Shown: in pieces, positions 23,601 to 31,735 of the stretch | Layout of the letters: the number at the start of each line of letters is the position of its first letter | Position numbering within the stretch: the stretch's first letter is position 1 | NCBI GenBank assembly: GCA_003439945.1 | Contig: QVRM01001079.1 | Coordinates: forward strand, 1-64,000 | DNA length: 64,000 nt | DNA from: Dermanyssus gallinae | Taxonomy: Eukaryota; Arthropoda; Arachnida; Mesostigmata; Dermanyssidae | Reading direction: 5' to 3' | Position numbers and translations under genes: made by a program | The notes under the pieces: model-generated | What the model was told of the DNA's origin: nothing | The model's database searches: none | Seen by the model: the letters and a program-made list of their open reading frames with translations, nothing else

Positions 23601-25677
23601 GATATGTGGACTTTCATCACAAGCTCTATTATATGCCGGTTGTGCTCAGCCTGCCTCATTTCCTTCATGGGGATCCTTTACTGCTAGCCAACGTCAGCGG
23701 TCTACATCCTGACGAAGAGAGACACCGGTTCTACATTGACGTTCATGCAGTAAGCTTGTCATATCACTTAATCATGTTTTCATGTGAACATTTCATACGT
23801 ACTGCATTTTGACTACATGCTGAAAAATATTACTACTTGCTCCTCCTGTTTGCGCTTCTCTGACCTCAGCTCGTTGATTATTATTTTATGCAATATGCCG
23901 CACAGGCAGGTAACGTGATTCTTAAATATTTTATATTTATTTCTACACAAGATCTATCTTAAGTGAAATTAGAATGTGCAACCGCATAGGCTATATTTAG
24001 AAATATACATATAACCAAATATTCAACAACTTTATGTGATTAACAATTGTCTCTATGGAAATGTGTCTATGCTTTTTCTTTCGCGCCCCGTCATTTCTTA
24101 TCTGCCAGAACATGCAATGCCTGTAAACATAGCTCGTTAACTTCGTGCATTCTTCATAGAAGTGATGCTGAATTACACCGCCGAAGCTCATTGGAACAAC
24201 GTTGTATCAGGGGTCACCCATCGTATAGATCACGCGGCGTCCAAATATTTCAAGGACCTATGATGTTAGTGGCTCTAAAAGCTAGGTAATTCGCTAGTAT
24301 TTCAAATACGAGAAATTAAATGCAATTGATCCAGGTAGATGCCTTTCGGTGCACCAAGGGAGAAGAAATAACTTGCACAACACAGGTTGCATTGTTAACT
24401 TTAGAGTTTAATTTTTTCGATCGACGTCCAAACCACAACGGCCATAGCGTACGCGCCAAAACCCCGACCTCCTCAACCGTCCCAAAGTTCAGCAGCAATA
24501 CATTTATGAATCGCAGTTTACTCCGGGACATTAGTTTGATAAACTGTATCCAATTTGTACTTAATTTCCGTTGCAGTTAAACTTTCAAAAGACGCTGAAT
24601 TACGGTACGCGTTCTGCTCATAAGTCACTGATAGATTTGACATGTTGCAGTTGCGCAACCTGCTATAAAAAGTTATTTTGGATCCACTTAATCTATTTAA
24701 CATTTGGTAGAAATTACTATCAAGAAAATGCAGTCATCATATTTTCAATTACAGAGCAATATACTAATTAGTTTGACTTTTGTGTTTCAGGGATCCGGTT
24801 TAACAGTTGACATGAGATTCCGGTTTCAACTGAATATGAGGCTGGTGCCTTTAGAAACAGAGAAAGTACCAAGCATAATCTTCCCTATCTTTTGGATAGA
24901 ACATGTACGTGCTTTCCTAATTTATATCTGGTAGAAATCAATGTTTTAGTACCAAATAGATCACTATGTTCGTTGAAACTAATGCATTATTTAAGACACC
25001 GGCTATAATATAATACATATTGCATAAAAATACCTTATCTTAGTAGAATAAGCACCATTTGGGGGTTTTGACCTTCTTAGGACGGAAGAGTATCGGCTCA
25101 CGGAGCACTAGAATATGCAATTCCAGGCCAAAGGAGATAGGAATGGTATCGATCTTAGTGGGTTTGCCGAGTTCCACACTAGCCACCATTCTTTGGGTTG
25201 CCAGCAGTCCGCGGTGCCTCCTGAACCAATAAATATACAAATGGGTTATGGCTGAAAACCATTCTCTTCTCGGCCGGGCTACGCACCAGATCTCTGCCCG
25301 TGTGTCGCCGTTCATTGCTTCTAGGCCTCTCGTGTTGTAGCTGCCGTCCTACCGAGTTTACATCCCCGGTTCACTCCGCTTAGCGACATCGGTACATTTG
25401 GTACCAGCGTCATTACAATATATATAGCTTCCGTTTTGCTGTGCTCGGTTTTCACTAACTCCTGTGCCAAAAGACGCTTATCATAAACTCCGTGACACAT
25501 GTGCTTTGTAAAGATTGCTATGGTTTATGTGTGAGATGTTACGGCAGTGAGTGCAACGCAGTCTCCTCGCTAACAAGACTGGCACTGAGCGATTTTCAAT
25601 ATTAATTTAATTACAAAACTGACATTCATCATACTATTGTTAATTTTACCCAATGCGGTGTGGAAATGAATAATGCG

Positions 25678-25765
<88 letters not shown>

Positions 25766-25916
25766 TATTGCGGATACTTTTTAGGCGAATTTACCGTCGG
25801 ACCGGAACAAGCTGGTGAACATAGTTAAGCAAAGTAGCATCGTCCGTTGGTCTGCGTTGGCTGCCTGTCTTTGTTTGCTCGCGACATCTGTCCTTCTGTG
25901 TGGTCTTCTTCTATGA
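5391..25916 (+). CDS. CD36/SCARB (scavenger receptor class B)-family membrane protein, copy 1, nine exons
   Basis: Exons: 5391-5424, 6526-6760, 11006-11236, 16855-17013, 17492-17538, 23071-23251, 23542-23749, 24791-24904, 25785-25916. They total 1,341 nt and 446 residues without an internal stop, against about 470-520 for the family. Phases match at every junction. Visible landmarks: hydrophobic N-terminal anchor (about residues 8-22), RPGPLVANS, QELGPYVFR, FEPxMSNGS, GYYDPD, CLC, LSLPHFLHGDP, GLHPDEE, and a C-terminal hydrophobic anchor (about 425-446). Several N-x-S/T sites are present (NLT, NMS, NVT, NNT, NET, NVS). CD36 proteins bind lipids, lipoproteins or pathogens at the plasma membrane, or act in lysosomes (LIMP-2). 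Of the usual ectodomain cysteine loop only the C-x-C pair is clear. The acceptor of exon 6 is AA, not AG; an in-frame AG lies 18 nt further on. Family call firm; ligand unknown. Confidence 0.9.
5425..6525 (+). other. Intron 1 of CD36-like copy 1
   Basis: GT...AG intron of 1,101 bp, paralogous to 41,210-42,302. No gene is recognised in it. A short stretch near 6,100-6,160 (GCATCTGGTAAATTCC-like) is shared with copy 2. Confidence 0.75.
6526..6760 (+). CDS. CD36-like copy 1, exon 2
   Basis: The acceptor TTTATTGCAG precedes it and the donor GTTAGT follows. It encodes the N-terminal anchor end and the membrane-proximal ectodomain, with the family blocks RPGPLVANS, YSYESLYVFNLTN and IVQELGPYVFR. 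It ends in phase 2, and the arginine is completed by exon 3. Confidence 0.93.
6761..11005 (+). other. Intron 2 of CD36-like copy 1
   Basis: Mostly paralogous to the shorter-range parts of 42,538-48,895. It contains the TE ORF1 remnant at 8.1-8.7 kb. The stretch 9,370-10,640 is shared with 47,416-48,460 and gives short conserved frames with no recognised product, so it is older than the duplication. Nothing else is supported. Confidence 0.6.
8136..8735 (-). mobile_element. Retroelement ORF1 remnant with PHD-like zinc finger and coiled-coil tail
   Basis: On the minus strand, 8,444-8,704 gives a cysteine-rich block: CSTCQERVHGRC and then LQCNEC, the spacing of a PHD-type finger (C-x2-C, H-x2-C, C-x2-C). 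A frame change then leads into 8,136-8,447, with a leucine/lysine-rich segment (LERQVWDLTKKVEKL) that could form a coiled coil. PHD fingers followed by coiled coils occur in ORF1 of some CR1/L2-type LINEs. I see no matching RT nearby. Broken by stops and frameshifts. Confidence 0.5.
11006..11236 (+). CDS. CD36-like copy 1, exon 3
   Basis: The acceptor TTTGCACAG precedes it and GTAAGT follows. It encodes ectodomain strands with YFRKPTFIFEPNMSNGSLEDK, matching the conserved FDPExSVGS region of the family, then VNFAAI and FVNVTVNEYFYSG. It ends with two bases of a glycine codon, which exon 4 (16,855) completes to give GYYDP, the counterpart of the GYxDP motif. Confidence 0.92.
11990..13276 (+). 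mobile_element. 5'-truncated family-C LINE with nearly intact reverse transcriptase
   Basis: One open frame (to 12,981) covers the RT from HHGFRRSKSTH (about 12,034). It has FIDLKAAFD, TGVAEGDGLSPLLFS, the catalytic MYADDIAIYG (about 12,421) and NKFSYLGVTI. The frame breaks in an eight-G run at 12,931-12,938. It resumes at 12,944-13,276 with the C-terminal zinc-finger region (CCRCARCLGHCDRYHAAAC). Upstream sequence to about 11,960 is shared with copy 2, which lacks the element, so the insertion followed the duplication. It is the best-preserved RT of the family here and is unusually AT-rich in synonymous positions compared with the others. Confidence 0.85.
13470..14640 (+). mobile_element. 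Family-C LINE, second decayed copy with internal deletion
   Basis: Pieces in order: EN-RT linker and RT start (ILRVIPKGKGD, about 13,500; IYKILASGLTKRV, 13,580 on), a deletion across the palm, then NGLKTNAEKTKAVKFRPGG (13,830-13,900) and FVNTFCYLGVNF. The thumb/C-terminal part spans 14,115-14,596, ending in CLCRLCNQPCPIYHLDTC. The catalytic YADD is missing. It ends directly in a (TA)n tract, the probable 3' tail. Same orientation as the preceding copy but more decayed. Confidence 0.8.
14641..14690. repeat. (TA)n microsatellite
   Basis: About 25 TA units immediately 3' of a family-C LINE. Probably the element's simple-repeat tail or its expansion. Confidence 0.95.
15270..15784 (-). other. Unrecognised degenerate minus-strand frame shared by both duplication units
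   Basis: The minus strand gives a frame with AISNAHQKQLLTELLKHMRISA and, later, TKTRGNLSLFNFYR. The counterpart at 58,680-59,290 shows the same text with several stops (GCAISNAH, PDGIEEH, TKTRGNLGLFNFYR). It therefore predates the duplication and is decaying. I do not recognise the family. An old transposon linker region is possible. Confidence 0.4.
16423..16436. repeat. Target-site duplication of SINE-1 (left), 14 bp
   Basis: TAGCCCAATTTATA is repeated exactly at 16,743-16,756, bracketing the SINE. The unoccupied site is seen in copy 2 near 59,826-59,850. Confidence 0.9.
16437..16742 (+). mobile_element. SINE-1: tRNA-derived short retroposon in intron 3
   Basis: 306 bp with a tRNA-like head: A-box-like TGATCTAGGGGAC (16,448-16,460) and B box GGTTCGATCCC (16,501-16,511), the internal pol III promoter. 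The body carries the 13-bp element GCTGAGAGTCAGC (16,570-16,582), also in SINE-2. It is flanked by a 14-bp exact target-site duplication and absent from the paralogous position in copy 2. Mobilisation by a resident LINE is inferred. Confidence 0.92.
16855..17013 (+). CDS. CD36-like copy 1, exon 4
   Basis: Acceptor TTTGATACAG, donor GTGAGT; 159 nt. It encodes YYDPDVVRDG through GRNNTSKWYTVYADTKRVNNL, matching the GxDP to NGTxDGVYxVxTG region of CD36 proteins. Compared with copy 2, 18 of about 53 residues differ, while silent-only changes affect about four codons. Confidence 0.9.
17492..17538 (+). CDS. CD36-like copy 1, exon 5
   Basis: A 47-nt exon between CATTTGCAG and GTAAGC. It encodes KLWQYGARCNKLEGT, the counterpart of the family's SYWxSxCxxxxGTD block. 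The cysteine is conserved in both copies. It ends in phase 1. Confidence 0.9.
18452..19740 (-). mobile_element. Family-C LINE (minus): linker and 5' half of the reverse transcriptase
   Basis: Minus-strand frames from 19,738 down to 18,452: linker (LDPNKFGPKLAALFPVQ), RT N-terminal helix (NKAAGLNRVRNEHL, about 19,150), EQHGFRTGRSTITGC, AVYVDLKSAFDTAPRD and TTGVAQGDNLSPLLFTLLLNDLP. The frame then stops making sense (HAKTLHYKKID) before the expected YADD block. The 3' half of the element is missing. That is the reverse of ordinary 5' truncation and implies a deletion or rearrangement. Confidence 0.85.
19710..20612 (-). pseudogene. APE-type endonuclease domain of the minus-strand family-C LINE
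   Basis: Two minus-strand frames carry the domain. In the first (20,124-20,612), ITIVQWNVQSAFR and VIILTETWETKPF match the N-terminal QxNxR and LxETW motifs. In the second (19,710-20,114), FPLLVAGDFNTKVDKL matches GDFNxxxx and VIDIFASN matches the DxxF motif. A stop or frameshift near 20,120 separates them. The domain nicks target DNA to prime reverse transcription in APE-type LINEs. It follows the ORF1 at 20.9-21.5 kb. Confidence 0.85.
20928..21512 (-). CDS. ORF1 of family-C LINE with degenerate SGNH-hydrolase-like domain
   Basis: 194 codons on the minus strand. Residues about 15-50 are leucine/lysine-rich and could form a coiled coil. From about 78 the pattern is that of an SGNH/GDSL esterase-like fold: MLIVGDKPVHQL in the GDS block position, a strand IHVILHAGYNE in the GxND block position, and a strand VLTIPEF. 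After the stop, 20,820-20,927 continues with VMVHRGIYSYTAA, comparable to the last (DxxH) block. The serine is lysine, and the final histidine seems replaced. Esterase-like ORF1 domains are known in CR1/L2 LINEs. The assignment here is by pattern only. Confidence 0.55.
   Translation of the reverse strand: MPTAKMDSVQFMDALDKLPLDNELMNCVTYLMSQLRQVKQEIVKLNAKSQNARIPSQDTNVEAAGAQRNRESTAPAKTMLIVGDKPVHQLRKRIVASLPKCSVALRAVSDGNVGRVFKVAEKFVEDNSQPIHVILHAGYNECMKFKKHEFLSRTVGLAAKMRESPDCSNSVLTIPEFHKECSKANTILITRCHE
21733..21963 (+). other. Short cysteine-rich plus-strand frame, unrecognised
   Basis: Between stops, the plus strand reads a 76-codon frame rich in Cys/His pairs: LRCWCEHYRRSEG, then KHCNRCLNWSN, then DITCFHCGYECAG. 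The C-x2-C, C-x2-C spacing resembles a zinc ribbon. It has no ATG in frame near its start. It could be a transposon remnant or chance. It lies 5' of the minus-strand ORF1. Confidence 0.25.
22205..22690 (+). mobile_element. Family-C LINE 3'-terminal fragment (plus strand)
   Basis: From about 22,214 the frame reads YGIQLIWENLSVAQLASLD, then AFLKRVLGLHTSCCDRLIYLL, VHGFHHVLCKTQEYH and the C-terminal finger CICNRCGRACGRYHAGEC, stop at about 22,678. It matches the C-terminus of the element at 39.2-40.3 kb almost residue for residue. It is strongly 5'-truncated, as LINE insertions usually are. It lies in intron 5, opposite in orientation to the neighbouring copy. Confidence 0.88.
22680..23070 (+). 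other. Intron 5 tail before exon 6
   Basis: Nothing recognised apart from a short polypyrimidine-rich stretch (CTTTTCTAATCTGC, 23,041-23,054) that would suit a branch/pyrimidine tract for exon 6. Confidence 0.5.
23071..23251 (+). CDS. CD36-like copy 1, exon 6 (acceptor altered)
   Basis: Reading DGELFPAFEEPPRSVKIF onward joins in phase to exon 5 to give the family block GTDGxLFPPF if splicing occurs at 23,070/23,071. The preceding bases are TTGCAA rather than TTGCAG. The next AG (23,087-23,088, context TTTTCCCAG) keeps the frame and drops six residues (DGELFP). The exon continues through FNETGDPELDR and ends at a GTGCGT donor. No comparison with copy 2 is possible because its exon 6 is outside the window. 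Confidence 0.8.
23542..23749 (+). CDS. CD36-like copy 1, exon 7
   Basis: Acceptor ACCACACAG, donor GTAAGC; 208 nt. It encodes CLCLTPTHVKG, then VVLSLPHFLHGDPLLL and VSGLHPDEERHRFYIDVHA, the most conserved stretch of the family (PHFL.ADP...GL.P....H). The cysteines usually found after the C-x-C pair are not evident. Confidence 0.95.
23750..24790 (+). other. Intron 7 of CD36-like copy 1
   Basis: 1,041 bp between GTAAGC and TTTCAG. No gene, repeat or RNA recognised. Confidence 0.7.
24791..24904 (+). CDS. CD36-like copy 1, exon 8
   Basis: Acceptor GTGTTTCAG, donor GTACGT; 38 codons in phase 0. It encodes GSGLTVDMRFRFQLNMRLV and IIFPIFWIEH, matching TGxxLxxxxRxQxN and xPxxWxxE of the family's membrane-proximal region. 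Confidence 0.93.
25040..25330 (+). mobile_element. Possible R1/LOA-like LINE 3' end fragment in intron 8
   Basis: The stretch near 25,155-25,205 (AGTGGGTTTGCCGAG followed by TCCACACTAGCCACC-like text) resembles the 3' untranslated block seen at 45,181-45,230 and 54,030-54,075. No coding part or tail is clear. Confidence 0.35.
25681..25760. repeat. (TA)n microsatellite in intron 8
   Basis: About 40 TA units ending 24 bp before the acceptor of the last exon. Confidence 0.95.
25785..25916 (+). CDS. CD36-like copy 1, exon 9 (C-terminus and stop)
   Basis: The acceptor CTTTTTAG precedes 44 codons ending in TGA at 25,914-25,916. It encodes ANLPSDRNKLVNIVKQ and then a hydrophobic helix with three cysteines (LAACLCLLATSVLLCGLLL), the C-terminal anchor. 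The cytoplasmic tail is essentially absent, shorter than usual. Confidence 0.9.
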   Translation, partial: ANLPSDRNKLVNIVKQSSIVRWSALAACLCLLATSVLLCGLLL

Positions 25917-26719
25917 ACATCTAGATCGTGTTTATAGAACAAAAGAAGAAAAATGTCAGTCCTCGGATATTTAATACAAATTATATAATTACGGTGTCAC
26001 ATGTCAAGGCTGGTACTGTTGTATGTGTCTTTTTTGGTATCTGAGGCTAAATTTTGTAGATGCCAAGTGTAGTCGCTTGAGTTAGAAAATATTGAAATAG
26101 TGTGTCCCACGGGGGTAGAGCCTTAGGCACGAGTGTACAATACTAGATTTTGTTCAAATAATTAAGGCATATAACATTTGCGATTTATTACTTTGAAAAC
26201 AGGGCTGACAGAAATTAACACAACATGTAAGTGACCTAGCAAATGATAGTGTATCGGCTATCTCGCAGTGGTTGGCCGTAGGATTACTATGGCCTGACTA
26301 CTTAATGGACACAGAATAACAGTCCGTCTATGCTTCTGTGTGTTACTAGACTATACTCTGCAGGGGCGTGCAAATTATGATGTTTGTCTAAAGTGCATAA
26401 CTCAATGTTTATTTTTTTAGCGAAAGGAAATACTTCTAGATGATTAGTGACCAAAAAGCTAACTATATCTGTTACTTATTACTAATTTTTCTACCAAAAC
26501 AGCAATTGTGGTCTAGTGGAGAACACATTTCGATGTGATGTTCTACATTCTACGACCTTTTGTTAAGTTTTACTTAGGTGCAATTTGGACTTCTGAGAAA
26601 TAGCACTGCGGACGGTCGTCAAGTGCTCATAAACCCAGTAGTATTTTAGCAATTTCTGAGGCGTCCTCTATTGTAAAGGAACCTTACAGAGACATAAATA
26701 ATGTATTCGTTTTAGCGTT
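25917..26719. other. Intergenic stretch downstream of CD36-like copy 1
   Basis: AT-rich; presumably 3'UTR at its start. No open frame, repeat or RNA gene recognised, and no clear AATAAA directly after the stop codon. Confidence 0.6.
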
Positions 26720-26835
26720 AGTGCTATACACTGATCTCAGAGGACCAACACGGTTTTCGCTCGGGCCACTTAACACATGACGCAATTCAGAGTCTTTTAA
26801 CCATAGCCGAAACCCAGAGAGGTACTCGCTCAGAA

Positions 26836-28101
26836 ATGAGATCGCACTGCCTAGCAATTCTACTTGACATCAAGAACGCTTTTTACTCAGTTTCATGGAA
26901 CCCCATTAATGACGCCTTAGCACGGGCTTTTATTCCGCCCTATCTTAGAAGGATTTTAGCATCTTACCTGTCACAACGTACGGTGGTCTATCAAGGCAAG
27001 TCATATCCTGTTACCGCAGGGGTCCCCCAAGGCTCCGTGCTGAGCCTAATATTATGGAACATTGCATACGACGATGTCCTACGTCTGCCTCACCCTCCTA
27101 ACGTTAAATCAATAGCCTATGCGGATGACCTGGCTATCGTGATTACGTCGCGTGATGCCAGGGAGCTGGAGAGGACAGCAATTGGCGCCTTGCAAGACAT
27201 CTCCATCTGGCTCGCTCCGCACGGACTTCGCCTGGCTCCACACAAAACGGTAGCAAGATTTCTAAACGGACAAAAGCACACTACCCATCTCAACTTGACC
27301 TTAGAGGGACACAACATTGCCCTCTCCAGCGAAGCAAAATACTTAGGAGTGCTCCTGGATACCGTCCTGACAAGCACCCCTCATGTGCACTACGCGGCTG
27401 CAAAGGCCACCAAAGCTACTACAGAACTCTCAAGATTGCTGCCGCGCACACGGGGTGCTTCCGATGATCGGAGGTGTCTCCTCACGACGGTAGTAGATAG
27501 CATTATGCTTTACGCAGCCCCGCTGTGGCAGCGTACGGCTAAGCGGGTTACGTGCCGACGGCTCCTGGATAAAACGCAGAAGCCGCTGGCCCTCAAGATT
27601 GCAAGAGCCGACAAAACTGCGGCTACCGCGACCATCCAAGTACTCTCCAGGCAGATTCCTTGGGATCTCCGGGTTATGGAGAGCGCAGTCCGTCGTGCGG
27701 ACTCCTCTATCTCTAAGAAAGACTCACGACGTCAGATACTAGACGCGTAAAACAATAGATGGATGGAGATCCAGGCGGGCCAGCCGGTCTTCTGGACTCG
27801 CTCTATTGTCCCGGATGTCCGAGAGTGGTCCAAAAGGCGAGAGGGATCACTGTCGTACCCTCTGACCCAATCTTTGACGGGTCACGGCACCTTCAGAAAA
27901 TGCCTACATCGTATAGGACGTGCTCCGTCGCCAGCATGCACTCTCTGCGACTCAGGAGAAGAAGACGACGTCAAACACACCTTCGAAGTATGCGCGGCTT
28001 TCAGCGCGAGCAGGGCGGAGCTGGCGCGGCTGTTAGACCGGGAACTCGCGGTAACATGTGAACAAATGGCTCAGGCCCTCTTGCAAGACACTCAAAGCTA
28101 G
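26836..28101 (+). pseudogene. ORF2 (RT plus C-terminal finger) of the R1/LOA-like LINE, one premature stop
   Basis: 421 codons in one frame, counting from the first methionine after the truncated start, interrupted once by TAA at 27,748. The first part (304 aa) is RT palm and thumb. The second (from 27,763) is the R1/LOA-type region ending in C-x2-C...H-x4-C. Readthrough of a single stop would be needed for function, and the endonuclease is missing because of 5' truncation. Inactive. Confidence 0.85.
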
Positions 28102-28361
28102 CACATCATAAAGGATTTTGCCGCGACGATAACTGAACAAAAAGATTTGGTGCAGACCGCGATGTGCGCTCTGTTCACGCAACCCTAAGGAAGAAGTAGG
28201 GAGTTGAAGTAGTATTTAAGAATGGTTCCAGCTCCTCGCCTCTTTCTGAGGCCATTTAGGTGAGAGGTTTTCAGTGGGTATTATGCCAACAACATCAGCA
28301 TCGAGTCCCACACTACCCGCTTTGGGTGTGCATAAAAGCATTTTTCCCTCTCACCAAAAAA
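28102..28361 (+). other. 3'UTR of the R1/LOA-like LINE
   Basis: 260 bp after the stop codon. Its last 60 bp carry a potential hairpin around 28,311-28,332, then GCATAAAAGCATTTTTCCCTC and an A run. Very similar final sequence at 58,205-58,263 points to a conserved 3' recognition signal for the element's RT. Confidence 0.6.
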
Positions 28362-28647
28362 AGTGCTATACACTGAACGATCACCCATAGTGTAATAAAA
28401 CGTAGTTTAAATTTTTTTAATTCTGCATGAGTCGGACTACTTAAGCATGTATCGTTGGAAGAGACCATTTCACGGAAGCTTTGAATCTCTCTACCTTCAT
28501 GTCGAGTACATCTTTAAGAATTAGTTTGTAGTAGAAGTAATATGTTTGTATTCCTGTTTTGGGATAATAAATATATAATAAATATACTAGGGACATTGAA
28601 CGATTGATTTACAAATACATCTTACATATAAGACACACCATTAAAAA

Positions 28648-28650
28648 CAA

Positions 28651-28687
<37 letters not shown>
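28648..28687. repeat. (TA)n microsatellite
   Basis: Simple repeat preceded by an A-rich tract, immediately 5' of LINE B copy 2. Confidence 0.9.
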
Positions 28688-28689
<2 letters not shown>

Positions 28690-28691
<2 letters not shown>

Positions 28692-31270
28692 ACAATGGAC
28701 AAGAAGTCCATTATCGTGTGGCTTTCGCGAATTAAAGACGCTTGCCGGATGCTTTCGATTACGGCCCTAGGGAACCTACCGGTGGTCACACACAGCCCAT
28801 CCCTATCGATTTTTAAATCCAGGATACACGAAGTTCCAATATCAATCACCGAGGAGCAGATACGACGCGAGCTGTCATTACTTGAAGTCAATCATGCGAA
28901 ATAAATGTCTCACATGCGAAACGGAGCGCGACTTATACTTAGTTAAATGATTCTTTCCTTTGCGCGCCAACCTCCGCCACCCATATTTTCTTGATGAGGG
29001 ATACCACCCTTATCAAGAAGTTCTCGAGCCTGAACAACCCAAGTTTTGTCACAAGTGTCTGAGGCCGAGACACTTAGCCGAAAGGTGCATAATGCTTCAA
29101 CTATGCAAGAAAAGCGGCACTCTCGGGAACCTAACTGCAAGCTGCCCCAGTTCAGCAAGATGTGTGAACTATCGTGGTGCTCACGCGGCGGATTCATCTG
29201 CCTGTCCTCGCTTGGTGAAGGTCCTGCACCCGACGGCCGAGATCACCGGCATGTCTCCCATAACCTTGCCTTGACTCTAGACAACATATCTCAGGTTTCA
29301 AAACAACTCCCTTACGCTAGCGTCGTCCGCGGGATATCTCAATCACACAATGACCCTATACTACAGCTGCTACTTCCGGCTCTCATATTAATCCCCACCA
29401 GAAAAGACGGGAGATCGACAGGGTAGTCCCTGTTGTAAAGCAACGCCGCATCAAAGCACCCGCTGAGCGCATACGTAAAGCGACTTCGGCTGTGGCCGGC
29501 TTTAAAAGCACCTCCTTCGGGCTTAGGCCTTGAGTGTCGGCCAAATTTAAGCTCTTATTAGAGCTTTTGGAGCCGCTGTTACAGCGGCTATCGTTAGTGA
29601 ACAATCTTCGACGAATCGTATAATCATGACTGATCATGATCGCACAGCTTAAGGCGGAGAAGCGTCACGCGCTGCTCCATCTACTATTAATTGTCCAATA
29701 TGCAACGGGCGATACACGCGACGTGGCCTAACAAGGCCTATCTTAGCTAAACACCCAACCGCTACTGACGTTTCCATCTCCATACCGACCACCTCTGAGC
29801 CTCCCCCGTTTGCAAATTTTAGAGAATATTCAAGCTGTGATGAGGCGAATCAGGCTAATTCGAATTGTGCCAAAGGCAAACTGTTTTTGTATTTTTTAAT
29901 TAATTTATTTATTTACTTGTAGTATTAAGGTGTTATGGGGCAAATTAGGCTGATTCGAATGTACTTTTTGCAGTTTCATCTGATAACGACGTTAAAGCAT
30001 GGTAAAGGCGCTTAAGATTGACCTCCATGGTTAATAAACCCAACTTCAATCACGCAGATTTCGGAATCGCTGCTTATAAAACTATAGTTGAGGTACCACC
30101 AATATCAGGCACAGTAAGCACTATCTTCGCCACAACTGAATTCGGGGACCAAGTATCTATTCCACCAATGTCACTCGACATCTCTCATAATGGGAACATG
30201 TCGTGTGTGTATTTTAAGATGACATCGATGAAGCATTTGAGTGTCTCAATGCACGAGTAATGGTGTCTGTTAACAGCAACAAGCAGAAACTAAGAATACA
30301 GCAAAAAAAATGGGACACCTAGGGATGCCTGGATCACTCAGGAATTGTTGGCACTGATAAATGAAAAAAATGCATTCAAAAATCAGACACTGAATACTCT
30401 GATGGTTTTGTAATACCTAAGAACTTTCCTCGCAGAGCAACAAATATCTTATTCAGCTGGTCTATGTTCTAGGGTCCCGCATCTTTTATGCCAAACACAG
30501 ATGTGGTCAGTTGCGCCAGAACAAATCCATCCCATGTATTGGGAAGATCAGACGATGTTCTCGCTGACCGCGTATCATATCTAATTACGTTGTCAATAGC
30601 ACCCGGTAAGTACTCTAAAGCGCTTAAATAAATCGCTTCGTCCCGCTTTTTTAAATTTAATGACAGATTAGCATAAAAATACCCAGTCAGTATACCGGCC
30701 CCAATCTAAAAGATATTTGACAAACTCGCATTCAAACAACTCAAGAATTATCTTGAACAGCACAATCTATTCAATCGCCGACAGTTCGGATTCCACCCTA
30801 AAATGTTCACCACGTCCTGGTGATAAGCTATGTGGATGACGTACGTCAAAGTCTTAAAAAGGAGAAAACAGTTGCTGCTGTTTTTTTGTTGATTTGAGAA
30901 AAATATTCGATATTGTCCACATTATGTCAGAAAGACAATAAATGGTACAGATTGAGCAGAGATGTCGAAAACATATTAGTTAAAGTGACTAAAGGAAGTA
31001 TCAACTCATTGCTGTTCAATATATTTATCAACAATATATTAGACCATTATATCAGAACACGGCTTACTGACCTTATTTACTGTTAACACTACAGCACTCT
31101 TTGTCGGCGATTTTTCACAAAAGGTAGAGAAGATGATTAAGGAAAACCTTAAACGACTACCAGGTTTAGAGCCATTGGATTGCTCGTGAATTGGTCGAAT
31201 ACCTGTGTTAAATTCCGGTGTGCAAATAAGAATGCCTCACGTTACTGAGATAAACGAATCTTAATGGAAG
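28690..31270 (+). mobile_element. LINE remnant B, copy 2
   Basis: Better preserved at the 5' end than copy 1. ORF1 starts at about 28,695 (MDKKSIIVWLSRIKDA), passes through EEQIRRELSLLEVNHAK and reaches zinc knuckles (FCHKCLRPRHLAERC at 29,044-29,088; CVNYRGAHAADSSAC about 29,159-29,203). The inter-ORF region 29,390-30,300 aligns with 2,400-3,260, and RT pieces follow (30,590-31,250). Stops and frameshifts abound. A 3' terminal part is duplicated directly downstream. Confidence 0.75.
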
Positions 31271-31735
31271 TTCATCTTACCTGCTCAATCTATCCCACTC
31301 GACATCAACCATGAAAACAAAGTAATTACACACACGACTTCTGATCTTGTCTGCAGCTTTAAATAGCCAATGTAATTTCTCACTTTTAAACTTTGGCGGC
31401 ACATATTGGAACAAGCTCCCTCCTGACGCGCGCACATTTTGTTTTTTGATATTACTCAAACGAAATGCCAAATAATAATATTTAGATACCATGTAAACTA
31501 GTATACGAAGACATGTTATATAATAACACGGCTTACTGACCTTATTTACTGTTAACACTACAGCACTCTTTGTTGGCGATTTTTCATAAAAGGTAGAGAA
31601 GATGGTTAGGGATAACCTTAAACGACTACCAGGTTTAGAGCCATTAGAGCCTCGTGAATTTGTCAACTACCTGTGTTAAATGCCGGCGTGCAAATAAAGA
31701 TGCCTCTCGTTACTGAGATAAACGAATCTTAATGA
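31061..31735 (+). repeat. Direct duplication of about 207 bp within the LINE B 3' part (two arms)
   Basis: 31,061-31,267 and 31,529-31,735 are near-identical (start CGGCTTACTGACC, end AAACGAATCTTAATG), offset 468 bp. The intervening piece matches the family's 3' end seen at about 4,530-4,600. The arms flank a stretch also similar to 35,885-36,005. Confidence 0.85.

Larger units (their letters stand above)
26735..28361 (+). mobile_element. R1/LOA-like LINE, 5'-truncated, with 15-bp target-site duplication
   Basis: The element begins inside the RT (EDQHGFRSGHLTHDA) and ends in a run of A. It is flanked by AGTGCTATACACTGA at 26,720-26,734 and 28,362-28,376. The RT shows LLDIKNAF, GVPQGSVLS, the catalytic YADDLAIV (about 27,118) and AKYLGVLLD. 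The C-terminal zinc-finger region follows: TGHGTFRKCLHRIGR, then ACTLCDSGEEDDVKHTFEVC. One in-frame TAA (27,748-27,750) separates the RT from the C-terminus; otherwise the frame is open to 28,101. Of the elements here it appears the youngest. The 3'UTR has a hairpin (ACTACCCG...TGGGTGT) shared with the copy ending at 58,263. Confidence 0.93.
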
